DNA of 64,000 nucleotides from Plasmopara viticola (Eukaryota; Oomycota; Peronosporomycetes; Peronosporales; Peronosporaceae), in assembly GCA_001695595.3 (NCBI GenBank), contig MBPM02000015.1, forward strand, positions 62,001-126,000, given 5' to 3'. The position numbers and the translations under genes are program-made. This document shows, one piece after another, positions 25,669 to 37,600 of this stretch. The notes below the pieces were generated by a model. It did no database searches and was not told the origin of the DNA. It worked only from the letters and a program-made list of their open reading frames with translations. Each line of letters starts with the position of its first letter. Positions within the stretch are counted from its first letter, which is position 1.

Positions 25669-27827
25669 CCGCTCTTGCCACAAAACTTTGGCTTTATGTA
25701 ATGGCCTATTACATTTATCATATCGTGCAAAGCGCCTCCGGCATCTTTGCCGCAACCAATGGATTAACATTAGCACAGAACCGGATCAACTAGCTTGGTT
25801 TTGGGCGACCCCTTTTTCTGTATGGCAAAAAAAAGCGAAAAAATGTAGTTTTTATAATTAGAAAGCATCGAGCAAATTGTGAGTTTCTGAAGTGGTCGCC
25901 CAAATAGCGTGTTAGCACTGATTTGATACCTTTTAGAACGTGACATGAGCAATACTTCCGCAGTGGTACTTATTATGCACTAAATGCAGAGTTCGAACCA
26001 CAAATTTTGAATATTTGCAAGGAGATAATTAGATGGAAAGCCGTAGATAAGGTTACGAGTCATTTATTGCTCAGTCGTGAAGCATTGGGAAGTATATTTT
26101 TTTTTGGCATGCATGTGACAATGAAGTTGGTTTTGGGAGTTCTGAAGACCAAATACCAGGTAAAGACCTCGGTGAGCCGTTTTTCTGTCTGAAATCCGGC
26201 CATTTGTTGTTAGTTGATCGACCAGGGATCGCGAGGTAATACCCATATAATCCAAATTAAGGCAATTAAGGATAGGTAAAAATAATTAGACGAGCAATCA
26301 CACCCAAAAAAGCGTGACTGCCCCGCCTGTAACTACCTCTAATTGGGTGTCCTACAGTATGTGTCAACTTGACATATAAGAGAATTAGTCACATTCTAGA
26401 ATATCGAGACAGAAGAACACGTGGCTACAAGTGAGTTAGAGCCGAAAGTTTGCTTTTTTCCTATGCACTTACTTTCCATTCTGCTCTGCGACAATCAAAT
26501 TGTTATACCGCCAACCCACACCCAAAAATGGGTGTGTGAGAGCTGGATAGACTGAAGGCATGAGCAATTGGCAAATTACGAAAGAGCGCCAAAACCCTCT
26601 TCGATTAGATACTTATCGCCGATGACCTTTATCTGTAGCGTCTAGGCTTACATTTTTTAAGCACACTACCATATACCTTTCATATTTCAATTCGTGGCAA
26701 AGCGTTCAAGAAGTTGTTCGGCCGATCCTTTCGGGGTCTTTCATAGAGAAAATTAAGCTACATTAAGACTAGGCTTTCCCAGCGCAAAATTTAGTAGCTA
26801 CTCGACCTGTTTCTTAGACTAGGTGTCGTACCTTTTATTACACTAAAAGGCTTTATCACTTAATGGGCCACCCAGATATCGCCTTGAGCGTCACTCTTCA
26901 AACCACACCGAAAAACATTGGTTCAACATTGTGCTGTCTGTGGCTTTTTGATGAAATTAAAATTACGCAGCTGTTTGATATCTTCCATAATCACTCAAGG
27001 GCCGATCTCACTAATGCCGTGATTTTATGATGATCAACAACCTATCGCAGATTTGATAAGTTCAGTTCGAAAAGGGTGAAAAGCTTGCCACGAGTGCGAT
27101 TGGACACGACGCTTCATCAGATTTCTAATGTTTAAAGAGCAAACTATACCCGTACATGAAGGCAGCAACGCTTGTAACGCTCAAGTACAGTGCAGGCACA
27201 TCAAGACCTATCGAACAAAGTATATACATCTTAGCGGCAAGCCGCTACAAGCTAAGTGCGTCCCATCGAGAAAGTTCCTTGTGGAGATTTATACAAAGTC
27301 TGGGAAGCACGAGATAGTAAAACCTCTCTCACGTCATCGAAATGGTCGAAAAAAACAATTGATTTTTACCTTGTCGCTGCTTGCATAATTCAAAGAGCTT
27401 GTTCCGAGCATTTGAACAATGGTAGGATCGCAGTCAGTGAGGGTGAACATATGTTCTTTTAACAAACGCCTCTATCGAACAGATGGAACAATATCCACAT
27501 GGTATTTGGTTACTGGTTACTTTACGTGTCATTAAACTCGTATCTCTTTACAATACATAGCTGTGGTGAACCCTAAGATGTGGGGCCGAAAATCCTCAAG
27601 CACTTGCCACTATCTTAATTATTGTATACTGACCAATACTGAAACGAAAGTACAGTTTGAAGGCTGGACGTGTGCTAGATGTGCTGGATAATCAATGGTG
27701 CAAGCAACAGTACAGTACTGTCTCAATCGTTAGGCGGTGGGTGCGTTGGCGTCAGTTGTTAAGACTCCACAAGTGAACGATCGGGCAAGCTTTTCCCAAT
27801 TTCTTTTGGTACTCTTGAGTCGGCACC

Positions 27828-29907
27828 ATGCCCCGCAGGTCGTCAACTGCTCTACCGTCCGTCAGCTCTTCTCCTTCATCGTAAGTCGCATACATCTTGA
27901 AATGATCACAATGCTTATACTATTTGGTATAGCTGATGCTTAGACTAACGTTTTGCGTGTCCGTGCTGCAGAAACCAAACTAATAGGATGCAATTTCCTC
28001 TACCAGACGACTACTTTCCACCAGTAAGCCTCTCTCTATCTCAAGCGCAGCAGTATCAGGTTCAGGCGAAAGAGCTGGCCGCCGACGCCATGAAATCGTG
28101 CCGGGAACATGAGAGCCGAGTTGCTGGGTTTAGCATAGCGGACGATAAGCACTGGCAAGACGTTGCGCGAGACAAGAGTTTGTCGGTCGTCCGCCGCAAA
28201 CAAGGCCTCTTTACGATCACTCGCACGTTCGGGACGATCGCAATCGACTTTCGTCGTTTTGTGAATTTTTTTTCGTCCGAGACGTCGGAGCAGCTATTTG
28301 CTTGGAATCAATTCTTTTTTGGTTGCGCAGTTGACGCCGTTGCGCTGTGCAATCTTAACCTGAACGAATCGGACAAGCACGCGACGCTTGGTATTAAATG
28401 GACATGCTTGCAGCCTTCAGTACTCATGCGCAAACGAGACGAGTGCTTTCTCGAATACATTGTGTACATGAAAGACGATCAAGACCGTGACGCGGCGGTG
28501 ATTGTAAGAAACCCCGTCGATATTCCCGAGTGCCCGCTTTTGCCCATTGAGCTTAAGACCAAGCGCGAAAAGATAACCACCGTCATTGTTGTGCGCGAAG
28601 CCGACTCGTGCCCAGGTGAAACGCAGCTTTTTATGTTAAGCAAGTGTGACCACAAGGGACTCACGGCTTCCACAAAGTTTTGTAAAAAGCTTTTGCGAGC
28701 GTTAAATGACGTGTCTTTTTCGGCCGATGCCAAAAAAATAGCCACATTTGTCAGTTTAACGGACCCAAAAGAGCAGTCAAACCGGAGTGAGCCGTTTTCT
28801 ATAGGAGATGGTATCCAACCGTGGGTACCATCGATTAATACTCACCAGGGCTGCACAGACTGCTCTCGAACTTTCCGAGCTGTTCGTCGACGTCGGTACT
28901 GCCAAATGTGCGGTGGCATGTTTTGTTCAAAGTGCCTCGTTCAACGAGCTGTGATACGGCAAGAGAAAAATGTTTCTAACAATAATATTGAGATGACCAG
29001 CCAGCGCACATTTCGCGTGGAACAATCGCTCTTCTGCAAAGTGTGCATCTATCGATCTCGTGAGAAAGACACGAAAAGCATTCAGGAGCAAGTGGAGACC
29101 ACTAGTCGTTCGGTAATATCGTTCAAGTCGTCTTTGGCACCCCACCATCTGTCTTTGACAAAACCTCAAAGCTCAAAGTCCTCTACTCCGACGTCTTCAG
29201 TGCCTCGTGGCTCTCTCTCATACCAGGCGGATGTGCCTCGGCGCAGTGCTACTTGGAGCGAAGAGAACCGTGATTCTTGGTGGTCGGAAAATGAGTCTGA
29301 CACGTGCAGTTGGAAGTCTGGGTCCATTCGATTCAGTACAGTCTTACGCAACTGTAGCAGAGCCCCCACAGTGCGTTCGTCCTTCAACTCCGAGCACTCA
29401 CATAATAGAAATTCTTTTCTGACAAAGCATTCCTCGGACACCCCTTGTGAGATTGATGCGGATCAAGTGGACGACTGCATTGATGAATGCTCCAGTGTCG
29501 ACGAAGTGATTGATACAAAAGACATGATGTTAGAGTCCGAGCTTCGTACGCAGCTGCGAAGTCAGCAGCAGTCTTTCGCTTCTAAGTGTACAGACTTATT
29601 TGTGAACGACTATTCCCCAGATGCAGACCGCGATCGAAACACATCTGCGCCAGTGGCCCCAACTTTTTTGCCGCCGCGTTCAAATGCACGAGGCACGCGT
29701 AGCACCGATCAGAATAATAATCCCGGCTCGTCCAAGTCGCTGGATCAGTGCATCGCGGAGCAGAATGAGCTTCTACAACAGGTATTGTCCGCTAGCCGTG
29801 GCTTTGCCACTGATGTTCAGGATCGAGTCAAGGCGCCGTTAGCAAGTCAAAGTATTCACGAAGACGGCGAGGACCACGATGCGGGCATTTTTGAGCTGTT
29901 AGGGTGA
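27828..29907 (+). CDS. START-like / FYVE-type zinc finger protein
   Basis: Probable lipid- or membrane-binding protein of an expanded oomycete family. The main frame (27988-29907) has 639 residues. An upstream exon is likely: ATG at 27828 in the context CACC, donor GTAAGT at 27881, branch-like GACTAAC, acceptor CTGCAG ending 27971. Joined in frame, it adds 23 Ser-rich residues. If that exon is not used, MQFPLPDDYF at 27988 is the start. Residues 1-250 of the main frame resemble the START-like region of oomycete FYVE proteins. The finger at about 279-353 has all eight zinc ligands (C289, C292, C305, C308, C313, C316, C350, C353). The WxxD motif is WVPS and R(R/K)HHCR is RRRYCQ, so PI3P binding is doubtful. 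The C-terminal 280 residues are Ser-rich and probably disordered. Confidence 0.88.
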
Positions 29908-30410
29908 AAAAAAAGAAGCACTACTTTTTTGCACTAGCGTTATAGTCACGGGCTGAAATGGGAATTTAGAATGGCATTTTAAATTTTCCATAAATCACTT
30001 CGCGTCTGCGGTTGACCCGTATAATTAATGTTTGACTCGAAAGTTTCCACCCTAGCAGCAGAGAGCGTTGTCTTTCGAAGACGCTTGTAACCGTCAAGGC
30101 AATGTTGCCGAAGTTGAAACTTAAACTGAAATGAGTTCTATCCGACCACATCGCATCGCTTCGCCAGCGATTGTAGGAGCTCATGTTCTCTAGAGTCCCA
30201 ATCGCGGAACGGCGTTGCTGCCTCGTCACAGTTGGCTGTGTCCAGCAAAAATTGTTCAGCAAGGACACTACCATACTAATGTTGCCCACCGAAGCATTTA
30301 GAAGGCCACACACAAAGTTTATAGTAATAATTTGCCGGTGCCATCACGCATTGCCCGTGCGCACATATGTGTGGTCTCACTTGAGCAATTTAGGCACCGA
30401 TTTTAGGTTT
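29908..30410. other. 3' flank, no gene seen
   Basis: Downstream of the FYVE-type gene and upstream of LINE-derived copy A. I see nothing with coding character. The 13-bp target-site copy of the next element is at 30398-30410. Confidence 0.5.
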
Positions 30411-30735
30411 GTAATGTAATGTATTACGTTATCGCGTTACCAACTTATGCACGTGCTAGGCCCAGTCTGGCTAGTCCACGGCATAGAGTGGTGTCCGCAT
30501 ACGTCGAGTCTCGTTCGGCGGGCAGTGCAGCCAGCACCGAGGTCTTGAGGGTCTTCCATTAGTTTGTTTATCTCCGACTTGGTAAGAGCCCAGGTGGCGC
30601 CCGGTGCTGGAGACCGTCGCGTCGAGGGTGAGACTCGTTAGAGACTTGCAGATGCCCGAGAGCACCTGCCCGAAGCGCGCGAGCATTTAGCCCCCGCGCT
30701 TGGAAGGAGGGCGTCACCCCAACCTTTTCCAGGCT
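30411..30735 (-). mobile_element. Non-autonomous LINE derivative, copy A
   Basis: A ~325-bp element on the minus strand, flanked by perfect 13-bp target-site duplications (CGATTTTAGGTTT at 30398-30410 and 30736-30748). Its 5' end reads AGCCTGGAAAAGG and its 3' end is a short ATACATT-type tandem tail. It consists of three blocks that lie apart in the longer copy D at 57771-58867: a 5' leader, about 22 nt around GGGCTCTTACCAAGTC, and the last ~160 nt. It cannot encode a protein and must have been mobilised in trans. It is GC-rich compared with its surroundings, which suggests recent arrival. Confidence 0.88.
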
Positions 30736-30802
30736 CGATTTTAGGTTTATACGTGGTTTTGTTTCCAGGCTCGATTTTAGGTTTATACGTGGTTTTGTTT
30801 TC
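30731..30802 (+). repeat. 36-bp tandem duplication between LINE copies A and B
   Basis: Two copies with period 36 (30731-30766, 30767-30802). Each contains the last bases of copy A's 5' end, copy A's target duplication and the next ~18 bp of flank. The duplication therefore arose after copy A inserted, possibly when copy B arrived. It forms the loop of the long palindrome made by copies A and B. Confidence 0.85.
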
Positions 30803-31127
30803 GGAAAAGGTTGGGGTGACGCCCTCCTTCCAAGCGCGGGGGCTAAATGCTCGCGCGCTTCGGGCAGGTGCTCTCGGGCATCTGCAGGTCTCTAACGAGT
30901 CCCACCCTCGACGCGACGGTCTCCAGCACCAGGGCGCCACCTGGGCTCTTACCAAGTCAGTGTTCAACAAAATAATGGAAGACCCTCACGGCCTCGGTGC
31001 TGGCTGCACTGCCCGCCGAACGAGACTCGACGTATGCGGACACCACTCTATGCCGTGGACTAGCCAGACTGAGCCTAGCACGTGCATAACTTGGCAACGC
31101 GATAACGTAATACAATACAATACAATA
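30803..31127 (+). mobile_element. Non-autonomous LINE derivative, copy B
   Basis: Same structure as copies A and C but on the plus strand, head to head with copy A across a 67-bp spacer. It starts GGAAAAGGTTGGGG, lacking the first few bases of the other copies, and ends in an (ACAAT)n tail. I find no target-site duplication. Small internal differences from A around the second junction indicate an independent insertion rather than a simple inverted duplication. Confidence 0.85.
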
Positions 31128-31320
31128 CTGCGCGCTGCAGAATATCGTTAACTTCTAAAGACTGCTCAAGCTTTTAATTTTTATCTTAAGGTCATTTTGG
31201 TTGAAGATGGTATCGTGTTCATGGTCTTAAAAGCGAAAGAGTGATCGTGGGAGAGGGCAACTTTATGAGAGAGTGTGAGTGTGAATGGAAATGTGAATGC
31301 GAATGTAAATTCGAGAAATG
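31128..31320. other. Spacer with GTGAAT-type low-complexity run
   Basis: A short spacer between LINE copies B and C. At about 31272-31312 it has an imperfect simple repeat of the form GTGAAT/GCGAAT. No gene is seen. Confidence 0.5.
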
Positions 31321-31331
31321 TAGCGCTCTGT

Positions 31332-31626
31332 AGCTTGGAAAAGGTTGGGGTGACGCCCTCCTTCCAAGCGCGGGGGCTAAATGCTCGCGCGCTTCGGGCA
31401 GGTGCTCTCGGGCATCTGCAGGTCTTTAACGAGTCTCACCCTCGACGCGACGGTCTCCAGCACCGGGTGCCACCTGGGCTCTTACCAAGTCAGAGCTAAG
31501 CAAAATAATGGAAGACCCTCACGACCTCGGTGCTGGCTGCACTGGACACCACTCTATGCCGTGGACTAGCCAGACTGAGCCTAGCACGTTCATAACTTGG
31601 CAACGCGATAACGTGATACATTACAT
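31332..31626 (+). mobile_element. Non-autonomous LINE derivative, copy C
   Basis: A ~295-bp element with 11-bp perfect target-site duplications (TAGCGCTCTGT at 31321-31331 and 31627-31637). The 5' end is AGCTTGGAAAAGGTTGGGG and the tail is ATACATTACATT. It shares both internal junctions with copies A and B and has one further deletion of ~30 bp in the 3' block. The intact duplications give exact element borders, making it the best reference copy. Confidence 0.9.
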
Positions 31627-31637
31627 TAGCGCTCTGT

Positions 31638-34600
31638 GGATGGTGAAGTAAACAGCAAAAACATATTTAGGGGAAAGTGGCGTTACGAACATTTAAATAA
31701 CAAGCCCGAGTTTAAGCCAATCAGTAGATTACTTAATTGGCCAATCACAAAAATGTGGGATGGATAACGAAATGGGGGAACGCGGCTCTTTGTAACTTTC
31801 TGCCTATTCTCTGCTAGAAGTTCACAGTGAAGTGAAGCATGGTCTGTATAGATGCCATATGTCTAAGAGCCTATAAATTGAACCTTGAACTTAAAAAGAG
31901 CATACCCATCGTTAGTAGCTGTTGTCATGGACAGAATCGCTCATTTTGGCAGCCTTGCGCTGCCGAAAAACGAACGCAGTCACTTGATTTGTCCATCGGT
32001 CTCTGCTCATAGCAGTGCTGCTGATCAAAAAAGATGGCGCATCACACACGACACTAAGCGGTCACTTAAATCCAATCAAGGCCAAGATCGACGCCTATGA
32101 GTCTTTCCTTGATTTTCCCAAGCGTTGTCTTAATATTGACCATCCCAAACTTAGTATCCATCCTTTTTCAGAAAAACTGAGGAGTAGGATGCCTACTTCT
32201 GCGTCATTCGCACTATAATCATTTACGTAATTGTGAAGCAGCAAATTTCATTCCCAAGTATTTTTGGTTCAATATACCTTTCCTAACCACAATAGCCTTC
32301 ACTTTGGCAAAGCCTACTCATAGACCATACTTTTTAACAGATCACATTCAGAAAGAATCGATTGCGCCAAAGATGCGCTTCTACGCTTTGGTGTGATGCA
32401 AATTCTTGCGCACTTTCTCGAGTACTGCTCGCAAATAAGCAATGTGCATCTTTCCGGCTCTGCATCTAGCAACAATATGTCAGCAAAGCATTCTTTACGT
32501 ACGTTGTGAGAGGCCTAGAAAGACATTTCAATGGATGATTAAACGTTGCAGGAGTGCTAAAAAGCGCTTGAGGTATGGTCAACCGCTTTAAATTACACAA
32601 CCAGGAATTCTGAATTAGTTTTAAGAGTGTCATTGCTTCACATATTTTCATACTAAGTGTTTTCTGCTGCAAATTGTACATCTCCCCATGTCTGAGGCGA
32701 TATGGAGTCCACATTTACATAGTGTATAATTCATTATTTGCTTTTAGGTGGCTATGCACAAGAGAAATGCTTCGGTAAAGTTAGACAGTCCCTTGAGAAA
32801 TGGCCTGTGTTGTGACACGCAGTATTTGCTTCGTAGAACAAGTAGGTTCCAAAACGTTTATTATTTTGAAGTGATAACGCCAAAGGTAAGTCTCATTTAA
32901 TCACATTTTGCTAATTTTTAAGTAGAAATAAATGCAGGGGCGATGTTTCAATAAGGATCAAGGACCCAATCTGTTGCACTTGGTGCCTGCAAATTCTTCT
33001 TCTTCACGGCTTCATCGAAAAGTGGTTTTGACGTTGGTATTTCCTTGAGGTCGCTCTGCACTTACAATTCAGTATAATTTCACTGACTAAGCAGGCCGGC
33101 CATACTGGCATCCCCGCATACAAGGGTATATTGTCGAGCGCTGTCGTCATTCACCGAAATGTCAAAATTTAGTTCTCACCGATAAAAAAAACGTTCTGCG
33201 CTGCGCTGTATGCTCCATGCACTGTCGTATTTTATAGCTATCGTGTCGACACGTATGTGCATCGACGAATCGATGCATCGACGACTATATCGGCGTCCAT
33301 CGAAGAGCAAGGCTTATCAATGTCTTTAATTAGCGATATTAATATTGCACCACGCGTACTCAAAGCGCATCGCCGGCCGACTATGTTAGCCAAACATACG
33401 ACGAATGCTGCCCATGACGAGCGTTGATCCGTTGGTTGTGCGAAACCTCGCGTGCATCGTCAAGGCTATACCTCTGATGCTTCCAACATCGGCAACAAGT
33501 ATTTTTTTTCTTCTGCGAGCACTGCTCTATAAACTTCGTGCCGTTCCACGCGAAATGATAGTGCTCGCCCATACTCCCTTACCTGTAAGCCGACCATACA
33601 TGTAGCATATGCTGTGCCCCACCCTCAACCATCAGCTTGCCTGGCTTACATGCATACAACATACAGCTCATCAGAGCTAGCCTTTGTCAATCAATGCATC
33701 CGGGAGCGTTGACATGACTTGGTTTTTTCCACAGGCTTACTGAGAATGGTCAATATTTCATACAAATGGCTAGATGTATAGCTTCAATTCATAGATCTTG
33801 GTATGAGGAAACTCCAGCCGCAAATGGCGAGTATCACCAGCTTATAGATGGAAAAGAAGAGAGATTTGCTTTCCTGGTGCTCCGGGTTATAGCTCTTCCT
33901 TTATAGCAAAAATGAGACTCATTCGGACCTTACAGTGGGCTCTGGCTCTGTGTGTCTTTCGTGTCCGTGCTAATTGAAAAATACCTCGGCATTTCTGCCG
34001 CTTTCACGGACTTTACAGACGAGACTGAAAGGCTTTAAGCTTACCAAGCTCGGCTTTGGTTGGGTGGACTTTCCGCCTTAGGCGTCGGATCACCTTAGTG
34101 TGCAATCAAGAAGACAAATAAATTGAGATTAATTTTATCCTACGCAGCGTAAATTGGGATATACTCCAGTTTGCAGACCAATAGAATTACCGACGGGGTG
34201 CTTTAAAGGCAGGTTTTATCACAAAAGCGTAACGAGCCATGGATGTAATAGCTGAAAGATGCCATCAGACGAGCATTACAATCAAATGTTGTACCCTGTT
34301 TGGGACAAGCAAAAATTTCAGCTTATTTAGTTTACCTCCCTTTCATGCCCTCTGGTAGCTAAGATACAGCTTCATTCGGTAAATTAATCAGTCGTAAGGA
34401 CTTAGATCAGAATTGGCTACAAGCACTACTAGGTGCAACGGCAACTCCTTAGCTCTGCGTGAGTTCAGGTTTCTGACCTCCGTTCTATATTTAGAACACA
34501 TACAAGTCACAGATTATTATATGCTTGACTCCAAAAGTTACTAAAAGTCTTGATTCTTTCCTAACAAAAGATGATTTGAGTTGTGCTTTAGTTTCCCTCT

Positions 34601-37600
34601 GTAGGGTGATGAAATTACAATTACTAAGTAACACAGTAATCTGTACTGTAATGCGTTGAGCAGTAATCATTAGACTAGGTACCGTTTTTCTGATAGCTCC
34701 TTGATATAAAGTACCGCCTTTTTGTCTGTGTATAAAAAAATCTGCCACAAAGTATGGTAACACCATCATCAAGTTTGACAATCACTGCAAATTTTTCTCA
34801 CATAAGAACACCGGTATGGGTCCCGATCTCGACGAGAGATGCGCTTACTGGGAAAGAGACAGAAGCGGTTAGCGGAGTATCTTACCCTTGAAGAGAGCAA
34901 GTTATCAAAATATTATTTTTCGATTATTCTCGCCATAGAGGCTTCTCTATCTCATACGCGGATGGCATGTCGCGTTCACGCTCTAAAATTTACTTAGTGG
35001 GCTGAGTGCTAGGCGTGTATCCATAAAATTATTTACTGGCGTTTTTCTTGTTCGATATTGACATTGAAAATAAAGTCCGAGATAGAGCTTCTTCCGGCAA
35101 GCTTCAAAAATCTCCAGCTTTCGCGCTCTCTTGCTGCAAAAAGAAATGTACGATCTTTACAATTACTACGATAATTAACGGCCTTAACCACTTAAATACT
35201 TTTTTTAACAAATCAAAAATGCTGCACTTGTGGATGATCTACATAAATTAAGTCCAACCTCCAACGTAATTTTTCGTTGGTTTAAGCTAGATGAAGCGAT
35301 CCGATTCGCTCCCGAAAAGAACGCAGACACGAACATAATCAAGACTTTTATATGTCCTAATTTGGCAAGCTCTAGGTGTACAGAACTCTGACTAGTAGTG
35401 CTCTGGCTTCATGAGCCGCTGATTACCGTGTCGCCTATGAGTTCATTTCTGCATTTAGTGCCACTTTAATGATGCTTACGGATTTCTTTAGGATTTAAAT
35501 TCTCCATTCAGACGATAAAAGTGACCGCCTATTAGGGAAAGAAACCGGCGAGTACAGCCACCAGAATACGTGGCTCTTTCGTGAAGTCTAGCATATACTT
35601 AAACGCATTATCCCACGTGGTAAGCGTAGTATAGAAGCAACAAGACTCGCGTCAACTAAAGCTTTAGCTCATCTCGGTCGCAAACGCCGTTAAAAGTGAG
35701 GTATCGCACGTCAGTGCTCATTTGCGTAATCGCCTGCCGAGCTTCGAGACCAAATCTTTGTTGACTCACTCACAAAAAGTCGGACATACAAACCATTTTG
35801 ACTTCTCTAATGCATTATCACCATTCTTCGTGCTATAAGGATTCACAAAGGTGTGAAAGTTTATGGCTAAATCAAAGTATCCTTCATAGAAGCGGTCACA
35901 TTAGACGCGAGTAAATCCGTAAGCTACCCATGGAGGCATTCTGAAAGTGCACTCCATACTTAGAAATCTCCTCCAATTGCCAATAGATCGCGTCTGATAC
36001 CTGGCCCGACCATACTACAAGTCTTACTGAAGCTAATTTGGAATATTAGCTAGTCCGGTCTCATTTTAACGCCCTAAGGCAAGTGGGGGTACTAATCCAT
36101 TTCCGCTTAAAAAAATTGGTTTTAAACTTCGTAGCTCGCTGCAGATATAAAGCTTGAGATCTGCTGTTTGGTCTTTCTTTTTTTGTTTTGAAGCCAATTT
36201 GAGTAGCGGATCTACATTTGGTTGACAACAAGATTCGCACCAGTCTCAATATTCAGGAAATTAAAAATCGCTAGTTTTTAAATGAAAGCTAGACCTAAAC
36301 CTCATACACGGCGAATGTTCAACAACACCTACACTTTAGCAGTGATAGTTTGATTATGTACTGCTCTTTTGTCAGCTCATCAATGCTAACTACTGCTATA
36401 TTATAGGTGCTCGAAATATCGCTCAATTTATGTCACGCAATGTAGTAGTACAATAAAGCTTCTATATTACATACTGGGTTGATGTAACCCCATTTCCGAC
36501 GTGGCCTACATCTTCTTAAATATTTGGAATAGCGGTAAGCTTTTTTGTAATTAGGCGACAGAGGTTTTTTAGCCGTGAGGACAACGAGGAGATCGACCTT
36601 CAAACAGTGGAACAGCGAATGAGTAACCTCGATTTTTCATCTGTGGCAATACTTGCCGTGTACAGATAGATTCATCGCTGCGCTAAGCACACCAAGGTCC
36701 TTGGAACCGATATCCAGTCTATCCCCTAAGAAACTTCCAATAACGACAATATCAAAAAGGCTTACAACTTTATTTTGTTAAGCTTTAAAACAAATGAGGC
36801 ATCAAAACGCTTAGGCTCGGATATCTACGTACACATAGTTCGTATGAGGCTTGTTCTAGAGTCGTAAAACATTCAAATAAGCTGTATCACCTTCTATCCC
36901 ATTAGGGCGTCAGACCCTCGAAACTCCATCATCCTGAAAAACCAGCCATAAACTAAGACTCTTCGAGAACATCGAGGCAATCCGTTATCACTACTTGATT
37001 TGACAAAGAAATTGAAGTAGCCTTAGCTACAATCTCGGTGGTCTATTTTTTCGACTTCGGTAGATACGGACTCGGTTTTTTGTACCTGGATACGAGGTAT
37101 GGCCTCATCATGCGTATGACGTCACTAACCCAAGGTTTAAAGCCTTGAGCACCCCTTGTTCACCCCTAGCAAAGTGTTCTGAGAAAGTCGCCTCATCAAA
37201 GAAGCGGAAGTGTCATTGCTTAGAGCACTGGATCGAGTCGGTCTATGTGCTGGACATTACTACATCAAAGAAATTTCGATGACAAGAGTCCGAAACAGGA
37301 GTGATGTTTGGCACAATGAAGGAGAGTGCAATCCTTGTCGGACACAACTTTTTACGTATGCCATATGCGGAGAGGCTGTTTCAAGTCAGTGTTGTACGCG
37401 AAAATCTCTACTGCTGCGTGTGTATCTCACTGCCATAATGAATAGAACGCAGTACGCCGCATGATGCTGGAACATCGTCCTCCTCCCACTCTCCTCGATT
37501 GAAAGAGCGAGCACGGCCATTTCGCAAAGAGTAATCTTCCACTAAGAACTCAAGGGAGTTCAAGGCCTTACTTCGGCAGGATTGCCCTGACGTCGTTGCT

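Larger units (their letters stand above)
6018..27827. other. Gene desert of about 22 kb with relic sequence
   Basis: No convincing gene. Open frames are short, do not keep a frame over distance, and show no family motif. A few segments read like worn coding sequence: 8761-8870 encodes a 35-codon Lys/Glu-rich frame; 9199-9398 is a 66-codon frame without a start; 10320-10490 contains a hydrophobic frame. I cannot assign these to any family. The region is AT-rich and looks like old, heavily mutated transposon debris, as expected between gene islands in oomycetes. Specific repeats are listed separately. Confidence 0.55.

Noticed and set aside
26299..26540. CACACCCAAAAA motifs in direct and inverted form considered as ends of a small DNA transposon
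   Set aside because: The complementary stretches are only about 8 bp and spacing is inconsistent; no target duplication.
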